From the NCBI RefSeq assembly GCF_023273855.1, contig NZ_CP096884.1, positions 2,170,001 to 2,234,000 of the forward strand: DNA of 64,000 nucleotides, given 5' to 3'. Of the stretch, positions 40,601 through 49,600 are shown one piece after another (position 1 is the first letter of the stretch; each line of letters begins with the position of its first letter). This stretch comes from Seonamhaeicola sp. ML3. Lineage in GTDB: Bacteria > Bacteroidota > Bacteroidia > Flavobacteriales > Flavobacteriaceae. Below the pieces are notes generated by a model. It did not search any database. It had not been told where the DNA came from and saw only the letters and a list, made by a program, of their open reading frames with translations. Made by a program: the position numbers and the translations under genes.

Positions 40601-41080
40601 AAAATCACTGAACAATCCTTGCAAAGTGACTGGGAGTTAACCTTTGATAAAGGTTGGGACACTCCTGATGTTTTTAAAGTTGAATCACTGAAGCCTTTAA
40701 CCGAATTACAAAATGAAGGTGTAAAGCACTTTTCAGGAACAACTACTTACACAAAAACCTTTGAAGTCAATAAAACAGGAAAATCTGCAATTTTAGATTT
40801 AGGAAAAGTAGCGAACATTGCTGAGGTTTGGTGTAACGGAAAAAAAGTGGGTGTAAAATGGGCGCCACCTTTTACTTTTGATGTGTCAAGCCTAATTAAA
40901 ACAGGAAAAAATACGCTTACAATAAAAGTGACAAATACATGGCGCAATCAATTAATTTTTGATAATCAACGCCCTCAAGGAAGTAAAAAAACCTGGACAA
41001 CTGCAGGGCCAAGGCCAAATGAAACGGAATTGGATGATTCTGGGTTAATCGGTCCTGTTTTATTAAGAAGTATTCCATAA
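37613..41080 (+). CDS. GH106 alpha-L-rhamnosidase lipoprotein
   Basis: 1155 residues starting with GTG. No in-frame ATG precedes the signal peptide, whose lipobox CFGC gives lipidated Cys21. GH106 marks: ETWFHLMGNNISKEGLTLDLEAIKAAGLQGIHLF near the start, FTMQNCPGWSMTGGPWV near residue 125, LLIDSWESHVPTWT near residue 468, and YTEGAGGEVLPVD with PMTEFWYP in the barrel. The C-terminal GH2-like beta domain (about 1010-1155) includes AEVWCNGKKVGVKWAPPFTFDVSS and LDDSGLIGPV. GH106 cleaves alpha-L-rhamnose from complex glycans. With five GH78 modules in the window this makes a sixth intact rhamnosidase. It is a single-gene unit with its own operator. Confidence 0.9.
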   Translation: MSVHKPSILVVVILQIFCFGCISSNEETAQDESLSLAELSENFKSPSLQYRPETWFHLMGNNISKEGLTLDLEAIKAAGLQGIHLFNKAGKLYPNVEPIKILSPEWEDMIRHAADECQRLGLKFTMQNCPGWSMTGGPWVPVEEAQREVVETTYHISGGKNFNEVLEIDALYHTPDYDYKDIEVLAFPKVEGDDLEALSPSKIETNNIIVPWEDIFNPDSKIIVTRKTTRLDKPLNEYRANGISKVNNEDTWVKTSFYTSITLRTITFPQIRHIIMGTEYPVIDVNLKVEALVNNKLVEITTLNLPDANWNDRRKHLTLTIPETTSNEFVFTFEGKHSIAPEFIRLSSKPRLHNHEAKAAKVLRRLEKDVDINYAENTIVDSKSIINLTDKMSTEGKLTWDVPEGRWTVVRFGHVNMRLTNKPAVPEATGWESSKLDKIAIENHLRNGMIGNLIKDGGPIGDGKLHGLLIDSWESHVPTWTMNSEDLFKEFETRRGYSMKTYLPATMGYVLDDKETTTKFLRDLRHTMDEVFIDNFFKHFATVAHDMGAEVYTEGAGGEVLPVDPMRYYGVSDIPMTEFWYPSAPSAQNEYAKPIFNAASATHLYNKPVLAAEACTQVGVKWNEHPFSVKYLIDYNFAKGVNHLVFHTFSHTPQTDVYPGSSFGGRIGFPLVRQQTWWQYMPDWIDYLTRNQFVLQQGEYVADVLRYYGDHYERPPFDLDEFPQGYRFDYLNSEILQEKTSIKDGKIHVENGGDYRIITLRDSEKILLSTLKKLKELVLNGAVVLGDKPTDSPSLMDDASDVKALQAIANELWGTTESGMKQVGKGRVYWGKTIKEVLDSENIEKDVIVPNELEIHWIHRETKDADIYFVASKEENPVDVALSFRISDGAPQIWNAFTGHQQNAKIWKKENDRTNIALSLPANGSAIVVFSKGESEPYASEVLLGNTTLLDTRTGWFVTHENDDYPKLNWTDNEFSASIPGEYSFVQGENIIKETIKITEQSLQSDWELTFDKGWDTPDVFKVESLKPLTELQNEGVKHFSGTTTYTKTFEVNKTGKSAILDLGKVANIAEVWCNGKKVGVKWAPPFTFDVSSLIKTGKNTLTIKVTNTWRNQLIFDNQRPQGSKKTWTTAGPRPNETELDDSGLIGPVLLRSIP

Positions 41081-41137
41081 CCAGTTTTTACATAATCGAT
41101 AAATACTACTTCTAAAGATTCTGTTGTTTTTAGTAGC

Positions 41138-41182
41138 CAGCACAGAGCAGGATAGTCTTTGTGGTTGTATTTGAGAGCTTTA
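41138..41182 (+). promoter_or_regulatory. Operator/promoter module 6, for the PL28 lyase gene
   Basis: CAGCACA-GAG-CAGGATA at 41138-41154, 20 bp, then GAGCTTTA at 41175-41182, one mismatch from TAnnTTTA. Confidence 0.55.
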
Positions 41183-41206
41183 CGGTGTTTTATTGTTTGA
41201 AATAAC

Positions 41207-42799
41207 ATGAATATCAAAGCTGCTATGAAAAAAATCATTCCTAAATTTTTATTGTCAATTGTTTTTTTATTTTTTTCACTCTGTTTAATGGCTCAAGGAA
41301 CGGCACCGGATGAGGATACAAATCTAGATATTTCTTGCCCAGCTTCTGGTGAATTTGAAAACAATAGTACCAGAGATGTGGATATACCAAACCCTGTGAA
41401 TGTGGGAACTGTTGATGATAGAAGTTGCTACTCCGATTATTCTGAAAGTGATGTCTATGGAAAAACATGGGGCGTGTATAATATCACCGATGGGTCTAAC
41501 CACTGGGATGCACCGAACACTTTACAACCAAGAATAGAGCGCTCATTACCAAGATCACAAGAAACAGGTGTTGGTAGTTTTGCCAGATTTACAGGAACTT
41601 TCAGAATTCTTGAAGCTGGTGATGTGTCTGGGAATGGTAGTGGCGGTCAAGATGGTAGCTATATTGCTCAAGCTAAAGGAAAACATACAGGTGGTGGTGG
41701 TCCTCCAGATCCTGCAATTTGTCTGTATTTAGCAAAACCGGTATATGGTACAGGAGCCAACGCAGGTAAGCAAGTGGCGTTTAAAATATTTGCTGAGCGT
41801 ATCTTAGTCCGTGGTGGGTCAGGAAGTGGTAGGGAAGTCGTTGAGCTAATTCAGGTAAACAAAGATGCCGAAATAAGTTTTGAGCTAGAAATTGGTTTTA
41901 GAGAAGATTCTAGCGATGCCACTAAAAAAGTTCATTATTGTGATGTAGTAATTGATGGTGTGTCTTTTCCTTGGAGCATTCCAGATCCAGAAAGAGGAAC
42001 GGAATCGGGTATAAGGTATGGTGCCTACAGAGTTAAAGGTGGTAGGGCTCAAATTAGATGGGCAAATACAGCATATCAGAAGGCGGAAGTTGAAGATACT
42101 GGTAGTCCAGGACCATCCAATGATATTTACAGGTTGCGAAATGTAGCAACGGGTAAGTTTTTAACTGCAGTTGGTAATAGTGCGTCACCAATAACAATGA
42201 CGGATTCTGGAGAGGATTTAAATACACATTGGACTTTTGTAGAAAGTGGTTCTTATTTTAATATAGATAATCAACAATCTAATTATGATGCTTTACGTGC
42301 TGTAAACGCCGACCCTTACCTTGTGGTAGGTACAGGGAAGGATACACCAACAACAGATACCGATAAGTCTTGGACAATTCATTATGATAGTTCCAGCGAT
42401 ACATATAAGTTCGAATCGAGATTTAGTGGTAGAACTTTATATCACGAAACTGATGGAAGTGTATATCATAAACTAAACGTTTCACCAACAGACGACAGAG
42501 GTAATTGGGAAGCTATACCAACTAGTGTATCTTTAAGTGTTAATGATGTTGCGCTTAATATTAATGCTTTAAAGGTATATCCTAATCCAGCAAAGGAACG
42601 TTTTACATTATCTATTAAAGGTTATGTAAATGCAAATGTGAAAATCTACGACTTATTAGGTAAACAAGTATATCAAAATATAGTTGAAGATAGTACATTA
42701 GAGGTGCAAAATAATGGTAGCTTACAAAAAGGTATTTATTTAGTGAAAGCTATTACCCAGGAAAATAAAGTATATCGTACTAAACTTGTGATAGAGTAA
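41207..42799 (+). CDS. PL28-type ulvan lyase, T9SS-secreted, with ulvan-binding-like module
   Basis: 530 residues. A better start may be the ATG at 41225, because [13 protein letters not shown] gives a normal signal peptide (cleavage near LMAQ). The catalytic beta-jelly-roll covers about residues 35-295 with features I associate with PL28 ulvan lyases: [71 protein letters not shown] and [20 protein letters not shown], rich in Lys/Tyr/Arg/His. A trefoil-like module (about 300-430, [17 protein letters not shown]) is followed by a type IX sorting domain (about 450-530, [14 protein letters not shown]...KLVIE). It would cut the rhamnose-3-sulfate/uronate backbone by beta-elimination outside the cell and leave unsaturated uronyl ends for GH105. 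Family recall is strong but not searched. Confidence 0.87.
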   Translation: MNIKAAMKKIIPKFLLSIVFLFFSLCLMAQGTAPDEDTNLDISCPASGEFENNSTRDVDIPNPVNVGTVDDRSCYSDYSESDVYGKTWGVYNITDGSNHWDAPNTLQPRIERSLPRSQETGVGSFARFTGTFRILEAGDVSGNGSGGQDGSYIAQAKGKHTGGGGPPDPAICLYLAKPVYGTGANAGKQVAFKIFAERILVRGGSGSGREVVELIQVNKDAEISFELEIGFREDSSDATKKVHYCDVVIDGVSFPWSIPDPERGTESGIRYGAYRVKGGRAQIRWANTAYQKAEVEDTGSPGPSNDIYRLRNVATGKFLTAVGNSASPITMTDSGEDLNTHWTFVESGSYFNIDNQQSNYDALRAVNADPYLVVGTGKDTPTTDTDKSWTIHYDSSSDTYKFESRFSGRTLYHETDGSVYHKLNVSPTDDRGNWEAIPTSVSLSVNDVALNINALKVYPNPAKERFTLSIKGYVNANVKIYDLLGKQVYQNIVEDSTLEVQNNGSLQKGIYLVKAITQENKVYRTKLVIE

Positions 42800-42824
42800 T
42801 ATAAAATTTTACAACACCGAACAT

Positions 42825-42858
42825 AAAACGCCAGAATTTAAAATTCTGGCGTTTTTTA
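42825..42858 (+). terminator. Rho-independent terminator after the PL28 gene
   Basis: AAAACGCCAGAATT (42825-42838) pairs with AATTCTGGCGTTTT (42842-42855) around a 3-nt loop, with T run. Confidence 0.92.
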
Positions 42859-42867
42859 TTTGAGGCG

Positions 42868-42912
42868 CAGGACAAAACAGGATGGAATAGCTTTTAACTT
42901 ATAGTATTTTTA
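42868..42912 (+). promoter_or_regulatory. Operator/promoter module 7, for the putative dehydratase gene
   Basis: CAGGACA-AAA-CAGGATG at 42868-42884, 20 bp, then TATTTTTA at 42905-42912; the ATG is 22 bp beyond the box. Confidence 0.65.
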
Positions 42913-42934
42913 AACCATTATTTATTTTTACAAA

Positions 42935-44848
42935 ATGCAAAGACGCGACTTTATACAATTATCAACATTAGCAGGGGTAGGACTTTCACTCCCAATTTCA
43001 GGACTTTTAAATTCATGTGAAAACCATCCAGAACATTCATTGGAATTTAAAAATCTGGTTTCTAGTTTATTAGAGGAATGGTGTGAGGGTATGTTGAAGC
43101 AACAAATATTTGAGCCATCTAATTTAGAACTGCATGGCGCCTTAGATTGTCCTTCTTGTGAGCATATACACGGGCGCTGTATGGACGCCGTATACCCATT
43201 TTTGTATATGGCAGATAAAACTGGAGATGAAAAGTATATCAAAGGAGCAAAACTAGTCATGTTATGGGCAGAAAATAACGTGTCTCAAGAAAATGGGGCG
43301 TGGACGGTTATTAGAAACCCTAAATCATGGAAGGGCATTACCGTTTTTGGAGCCATTGCTTTGGCTGAAGCATTGCATTATCATGGTCATGTGTTAGATA
43401 AAGAAACGCATGCCGCTTGGATGACTCGTTTAGAAGCTGCTGGTCAATACATTTACGATACATTCACAATTGACTTTACAAATATTAACTATCCCGGAAC
43501 GGCAGTTTATGGTTTAGATTTAATAGGCGATGTTGTAAAAAGAGATGATTTTAAAGCTAAGAGTAAAACCTTGGCTTTAGAAGTAAAATCGTATTTCACA
43601 GCTAATGAGGGCTTGTTGTTTGGAGAGTGCAAAAAGAGTTCAAGTAAACTCAGCGAGAAAGGATTGCACGGTGTGGATTTAGGGTATAACGTTGAAGAGA
43701 CACTGAATAGTTTGGTAATGTACGCGCTTAAACATAAAGACGAAGAATTACTTCAAATTTTAACCAAATCATTAAACAGTCATTTAGAGTTTATGATGCC
43801 AGATGGAGGTTGGGATAACAGTTGGGGTAACCGTATGTATAAATGGACCTATTGGGGCAGTAGAACTTGCGATGGCAGTCAACCAGCTTTTGGTATGATG
43901 GCACACATCAACCCAGCTTTTGGAACAGCAGCTGTAAAAAACACAGGTCTTTTAAAACAATGTACCTCAGATGGTTTAATTCATGGTGGACCACATTACG
44001 TGTCGGCAGGTATTTTACCGTGCATACATCATACATTTACCCATGCAAAACCTTTAACAGCGCTTTTAGACCATTGGGAACATCTTCCAGAAATAAATAC
44101 AAATGCAGAGTTGCCAAGAGCCGCGGCAGACGGTGTAACACATTTTAAAGATTTGGATGTCTACTTATTTGCCAGAGGTGATTGGAGAGGAACTGTTAGT
44201 GCTTACGATGCCGAATACCATTATAAGGAAGATTTTAGGCAAGCCTCAGGTGGTGCTTTAGGTATTTTGTATCACAATAAAGTTGGTTTAATCTGTGCCG
44301 CAAGTATGGCAAAATATGAAATGGTTGAAAAGAATAACCAACAAGTACAACCAGGAAAGGACATTTGTTTAACGCCTCGTGTAGAAACTTTTAAAGATGA
44401 GGTTTGGTATACCAATTTATACGATTTACCTGCTACGGTAGCTACAAAAGATACTGATGGTGTTGTAGATTTAGTTGCCGATGTAAAATTGAAAAATGGT
44501 GAACGAGAATTAGTAGAAGGAACAGCAAACGATTTTGATATTACCTATAGATGCAGCCCCAATGGAACAACTATTTTAGCTAAAACGAATCAAGAAATTA
44601 CAAGTCCTACAGCATTTGTATTGCCAATTGTTTCACCAAATAATGAAGAAGTCACAACGTTGAGTGATACTGAAATTAACATACAAAAACCTGAAGGCTT
44701 GGTTACGATTAAAGCAAACGCACCAATTAAAATGAAAGCTCTTGAAGGTAAAAGAACTTTTAATATGGTGCCTGGTGTAGAGGCTTTGCCTTTTGAAATC
44801 TTTTTTGGGGATAGTAAAGTATTAGAAATAACGATATCGGTTAGTTAG
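42935..44848 (+). CDS. Tat-exported lipoprotein, probable ulvan oligosaccharide dehydratase (P29_PDnc-like)
   Basis: 637 residues. The N-terminus is a twin-arginine signal (MQRRDFIQLSTLAGVG) that also ends in a lipobox (LLNSC, Cys28), so it should be exported folded and lipidated. Residues about 45-400 look like an (alpha/alpha)-barrel with clustered His/Cys/Tyr/Arg: HGALDCPSCEHIHGRCMDAVYPFLYMAD, GGWDNSWGNRMYKWTYWGSRTCDGS, GPHYVSAG and CIHHTFTHAKPLTALLDH. The rest is a beta-sandwich like those of heparinase II-type proteins. Position next to the PL28 gene and the sequence style match, from memory, a protein of the Formosa agariphila ulvan PUL shown to be an oligosaccharide dehydratase. It would make unsaturated non-reducing uronyl ends for GH105. 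The identity is an inference without a search. Confidence 0.6.
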   Translation: MQRRDFIQLSTLAGVGLSLPISGLLNSCENHPEHSLEFKNLVSSLLEEWCEGMLKQQIFEPSNLELHGALDCPSCEHIHGRCMDAVYPFLYMADKTGDEKYIKGAKLVMLWAENNVSQENGAWTVIRNPKSWKGITVFGAIALAEALHYHGHVLDKETHAAWMTRLEAAGQYIYDTFTIDFTNINYPGTAVYGLDLIGDVVKRDDFKAKSKTLALEVKSYFTANEGLLFGECKKSSSKLSEKGLHGVDLGYNVEETLNSLVMYALKHKDEELLQILTKSLNSHLEFMMPDGGWDNSWGNRMYKWTYWGSRTCDGSQPAFGMMAHINPAFGTAAVKNTGLLKQCTSDGLIHGGPHYVSAGILPCIHHTFTHAKPLTALLDHWEHLPEINTNAELPRAAADGVTHFKDLDVYLFARGDWRGTVSAYDAEYHYKEDFRQASGGALGILYHNKVGLICAASMAKYEMVEKNNQQVQPGKDICLTPRVETFKDEVWYTNLYDLPATVATKDTDGVVDLVADVKLKNGERELVEGTANDFDITYRCSPNGTTILAKTNQEITSPTAFVLPIVSPNNEEVTTLSDTEINIQKPEGLVTIKANAPIKMKALEGKRTFNMVPGVEALPFEIFFGDSKVLEITISVS

Positions 44849-44856
44849 TATATATT

Positions 44857-45525
44857 ATGAAAAACCTAATCTTCATATCAATGTTTATTTGTGCTTTTGT
44901 AAATGGACAAAATATTAAGCAACTTTACATTGAAAAATTTGCAAGCGACTGGAAAGTATGAGAAGATGAAAATTATGTAAAAAAGCATTTTGATACAACG
45001 ATTGATTATAATTTTAAAAACGGAAGAAGTTTAGGGCAAGAAGCAGTTTACCAGTCGAAAAAGAAGTTGAATATCGATGCGGAAAGAATATCAAGAATTT
45101 TTAGCGCATTAAATATTAACTTATCTGAATTAGATTCTTTAATTTTTATTCACCAGCGTTCAAAAAGAATACCTTTTGATGATATTTACATGAATAAAGG
45201 AGTAATTATAGCGAATAATAATATTAACGGATTTATTTATGATTATAGAAAAGGAAATGTCAAAATAGAGAGCTATGATTACTTTGATAGTTCAAAAAAT
45301 GACACGATTGCTCATGCAAAAAAAATAATCAAAAACTTAATTTTATCAGGGAAAATAGATTACCTAGACTCAATTGCAAAAGTAGATAAGAAAATGTTTG
45401 ATTCTTCGAGAAAGTTAAACTCGGGTACGGAATTCGAGATTCTTATTTATAACAAAAAGAAAGAAAAGGAATTAAGGCGCATTTATTTGCAAGAAACATT
45501 TGTTAGGGTAATAAACAAGAATTAA
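44857..45525 (+). pseudogene. Secreted hypothetical protein interrupted by one in-frame TGA
   Basis: An ATG at 44857, 8 bp after the dehydratase stop, opens a frame with a clear signal peptide (MKNLIFISMFICAFVNGQ). After 34 codons it meets TGA at 44959-44961 in the context DWKV-stop-EDENYV, then continues in the same frame without another stop to 45525. The full reading would be 222 residues plus the stop position, and TGG (Trp) to TGA is a single change. An in-frame ATG-like restart at 45067 would lack the signal peptide. The protein is Lys-, Asp- and Ile-rich, and I do not recognise the family. Either a recent nonsense mutation or a sequencing error would explain it. Confidence 0.68.
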
Positions 45526-45622
45526 AGTTCGCTTGCACCGTGTAAAAATAACTGCTCGATTCTTTCCATTTTAGCACTTTATTCAACGAACCGCGTTGTA
45601 ATCGTTTAACGAACTGTTAACG

Positions 45623-46498
45623 CTAAGTCGTTTTATTCTTAAATTTACCAGGGGCTAAACCTGTTTTACGTTTAAACAGTCGGTTAAAATAATAATCTGA
45701 TTCAAAACCCAATTCAAAAGCTATTTCCTTTTGAGATTTATCAGTCTGTAAAAGAAGTTCCTTGGCTTTTTCAATTTTCAATAATAGAAAGTATTGCAAA
45801 GGCGAAGTTCCTGTTTGCTTTTTAAAATCTATTCTAAATTTTGAGTAGCTAATACCTAGATTGGAAGCCAACGCCACCAAATCTATAGTTGAATTTATGT
45901 TGTTATACATCACTTGTTTAGCTCTAGATACAATAGAGCTTAGGTATTCGGCATTGTTACCTCCAGTTTTAATATTAAAGAGTTCAGCCATAAGTTGCAG
46001 GCAAATGCCCGATGCTACTCTTTGATAGCCGTAGGGCTCTTCATCAAATAGCTTAAAAAGTGTGTTAAAGTGATTTAAAACAGAGGGTCTGTTACATTTC
46101 GAAATTATTGGGGCTTGGCTATTAAAAAAACCATTCAAAAGAAATTGAGAAGCTATTTCTCCAGAAAAGCCAACCCATCTTTCCGTCCATCCAGTGCTTT
46201 TTTTTGGCTTATAACTATGCCAAATACCAGGGAATAATAAAAACACATCACCATCATTAACATTTATTTCTCCTGTAGCTTTACTTTGAAAAACACCCTG
46301 GCCTTTTGTTATGAGTACTAAATGAAATTCATTTAAAACCCGACCTTCTTTCCAAGTGAAATTATATTGGTCTGGATGGTCTTTTGATGGGTATTCAGTG
46401 TTTTTTTGAATAACATTTCGTCCTAAGTTGTTTATGTAAAACCCCCAATAATCATCATTTTTTGTGGTTATTAGATATTTTTTATAACTATTTTTCAT
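45623..46498 (-). CDS. AraC-family transcriptional regulator (second one)
   Basis: 291 residues on the minus strand. Cupin-type N-terminal domain (FHLVLITKGQGVFQSKATGEINVNDGDVFLLFPGIWHSY) and C-terminal AraC helix-turn-helix pair (IDLVALASNLGISYSKFRIDFKKQTGTSPLQYFLL; QKEIAFELGFESDYYFNRLFKRKTG). It is divergent from the GH78 operon starting at 46680 with 181 bp between, so it may control that operon. It is only distantly similar in style to the AraC protein at 29461-30321, so it probably senses a different ligand. Confidence 0.92.
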   Translation of the reverse strand: MKNSYKKYLITTKNDDYWGFYINNLGRNVIQKNTEYPSKDHPDQYNFTWKEGRVLNEFHLVLITKGQGVFQSKATGEINVNDGDVFLLFPGIWHSYKPKKSTGWTERWVGFSGEIASQFLLNGFFNSQAPIISKCNRPSVLNHFNTLFKLFDEEPYGYQRVASGICLQLMAELFNIKTGGNNAEYLSSIVSRAKQVMYNNINSTIDLVALASNLGISYSKFRIDFKKQTGTSPLQYFLLLKIEKAKELLLQTDKSQKEIAFELGFESDYYFNRLFKRKTGLAPGKFKNKTT

Positions 46499-46595
46499 AT
46501 CATTTTGTGCAACTAATATATCAATTTGTTAATTGTAAATCAGCGTAAATTATAGGAATTTTACAAAAAAGTGATAAATCTATAAAAAGGACTTA

Positions 46596-46640
46596 CAGGT
46601 AATTGCATGATGCAGTTTTCGAGGCTTTTTCTTTTATTTA
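46596..46640 (+). promoter_or_regulatory. Operator/promoter module 8 (degenerate), for the large GH78-sulfatase operon
   Basis: CAGGTAA-TTG-CATGATG at 46596-46612, 20 bp, then TTTATTTA at 46633-46640. Both halves are degenerate, but the spacing to the box is the same as in the strong copies. Confidence 0.4.
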
Positions 46641-46679
46641 TCATTTATATACTAACTAAATATAAATACCCTTATTAAG

Positions 46680-49600
46680 ATGGCACTTTTACGTAACACC
46701 ACTGCGTATCTCAATTTCTGTTACATTGTTTTTTTAGTTTTTAGCTTGTTTTTTGTGTCTTGTGAACAAGTTGCTACGGTTTCTGTTACAGAACTTAAAT
46801 GCGAGTATAAAACCAACCCTTTAGGTGTTGATAACACATTGCCAAGATTTAGTTGGAATATGCTAGATATCAATGGTATAAGAGGGCAAAAACAAACAGC
46901 CTATCAAGTTTTAGTGGCTAACAGTCTAGGGGTTCTAAACAATAACGAAGGTAATGTTTGGGATTCTGGCAAAGTGTTAACCAATGCATCCGTTAATAAT
47001 GTGTTTTCAGGAAATACTTTAGAATCAGGAAAGCAGTACTTCTGGAAGGTAAAAGTTTGGGACGCCAATGGTTTGGAGTCTGAGTGGAGCAAGATTGCTA
47101 ATTTTTCAATGGGATTATTAGGGTCTAATGATTGGAAAGGCGATTGGATATACAAAAAAGACCAGAACAAAAAAGACCACAATTGGTATAGAAAGAACGT
47201 GTCTTTAGATAAAACACCACAATCTGCCTTTATTCATGTAGCCTCTTTTGGATATCATGAATTGTATGTGAACGGGAAAAAAGTTGGTGATGAAGTGATG
47301 AATCCTGTCAACTCATTCCTTAAAAAGCGCTTACCCTATCTCACTTATGATATTAAGGATTATTTAAAGGAAGGTGATAACGTCATCGGAATTTGGCATG
47401 CGGCAGGTTGGGCAAGATGGGGACGTGTAAAAGATTATTTCGACCCGCCTTTTGTATTTAAAGCTCAAGCTAATATTGATTTAGGTGAAGACAGGATGAC
47501 CATAGTTTCAGATGCCTCATGGAAATGCAAAAAAAGTTACAGTTCTTACAATAGTTCCTGGGATATATTAGATTTTGGTGGTGAAATTATTGATGAACGT
47601 TTACGTGAAGACGATTGGAATACTGCTGAATACGATGATAGTAATTGGGCAAATGCCGTTGTTTTTGAGGATGCAGAAATGCAAGAAGTTACTATGGCTG
47701 ATGTTAACTTAGGGCCAAAAGGCGCAATAAGAGCACCGAGTACAGATGCTAATCCGCCAACAAGTAAAATTACAGCGACCTTAAGTGCACAAATGGTAGA
47801 ACCTCAAGTGAAGTTTAAGGAAGTAACGCCTATTGGTATCACTAAAAATGAAGACGGCCATTATGTGATTGATATGGGCGAAAACTACACCGGTTATTTC
47901 CAAATGAACCTGTATAATGGTAAAGCGGGAGATACCGTTACTTTTGAAATTGCCGACCATAAAGAGGTATCCACTTCTTGGGAACAGCGCAGCAAATACA
48001 TTTATGATGAAACTGGCAAAGGCCATTTTACCAATCGATTCAATTTGGCAGGAGGGCGCTTTGTAACCATTTATGGTATTAATTATAAACCCGAATTAAA
48101 AGATATTAAAGGTTACGTTATTACCAATAATCGTAAACAAATAAGTCAGTTTGAAAGCTCAAGCGAGTTATTGAATAAGATATACCAAGTGAATTTGAAT
48201 ACCTACATCGCCAATACAATAGATGGTATTTTGGTAGATTGTCCACATCGCGAACGTAGAGGTTGGGGAGAAGTTACCGTGGCCGCTATGTACGGAGATG
48301 CACTGCCTAATTTTGAAAGTGGCGCCTACATGATGCAATATGCGCAATTTATGCAAGATGCTCAGGCCGATGATGGTAAAATGCGAGCCGTAATTAATGG
48401 AGACGATTTTGAGTTTTTAATGTGGATGGCAAACAGCCCAATAACCATTTGGGAAACTTACCGTATGTTAGGAGATAAACAGTTGTTAGAAAATCACTAT
48501 CCAACATTAAAAAAGTGGATGCATTGGTTGTATGAACATTCCAACTATGAAACTCAAGATGCTTTAAGAATTGGTGAACGAGGCACTCTAGAATTCCCGG
48601 GATTGGGCGATTGGTGTACGCCACGAGGTAATTTTTGGACGTCGAGTAATTCACCAGAATCCGAGCATTTTAATAATTGCGTATATGCTTTTATGCTAGA
48701 ATCGGCTTTAGAAATTGCAAAAACCCTCAATAAAAAGGACGATGTAAAACTATTTTCGGACCGTTTGGAAGTACAGCGAAAGGCAACACATCAAAAGATA
48801 TATGATGCCCAAACTGGAAAATATGGTGAAGGGCATCAAGTAAATCAGGCTTTTGCTTTACTTTCAGGCGTTACTCCTGAGTCAGAACAACAAAAGGTTT
48901 ACGATAATTTAGTGGATCAAGTATTGTATAAATTCCCGTATTACGATACCGGTAGTTCGGGTCAGGCCCTTTACACCCGCTATTTTATAGAGCATGGGGA
49001 GCGTATGGATTTAATTTATGAACTATTAAAAGACAAACGTCACCCAAGCTATGGCTACTTTTTGGAGCAAGGTAAAACCGTGTGGCCAGAGCGCTGGTCG
49101 GCTATTGGGAACAGTCAAATTCACACCTGTTACACGGGTATTGGTGGTTATTTTATTAAAGGTTTTGCGGGAATTAGATCAGACCCAGAGCAACCAGGAA
49201 TGCAACAATTTATCGTGAAACCAGCTCCTGTAGGTGATTTAACTTTTGTAAATGCAAGTTATCAATCCCCTTATGGCGAGGTAATTTCAAATTGGAAAAT
49301 TACTGATGATACTGCAACGTTTCACGTTGAAATCCCTGTAAATACTTCAGCTAAAATTTATATTCCAGCAAATGAAATCGACTCAATTTTTGAAGGTGGA
49401 ACGAGTATTGAAAAATCAGAGGATATTAAATATATCGGTTCTGAGAACAGCGATGCAGTAGGTAATTATATCATTTTTGAAGTGGCTTCTGGTGTGTATG
49501 ATTTTGAAGTATCTGAATTGCCAAAAGTAAGTTATCCTGGGCCTTTAACTAAACCAGAGAATTTAGCATTAATCGGACGTATGAATGCCTCTTCTATGAC

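Noticed and set aside
44959-44961. TGA as a selenocysteine codon
   Set aside because: No redox or catalytic context and no obvious stem-loop directly after it; a Trp codon mutated to stop is simpler.
45067-45525. A separate 152-residue gene
   Set aside because: It is the 3' part of the frame that starts at 44857 and is split by one TGA; alone it has no signal peptide and starts at a TTG.
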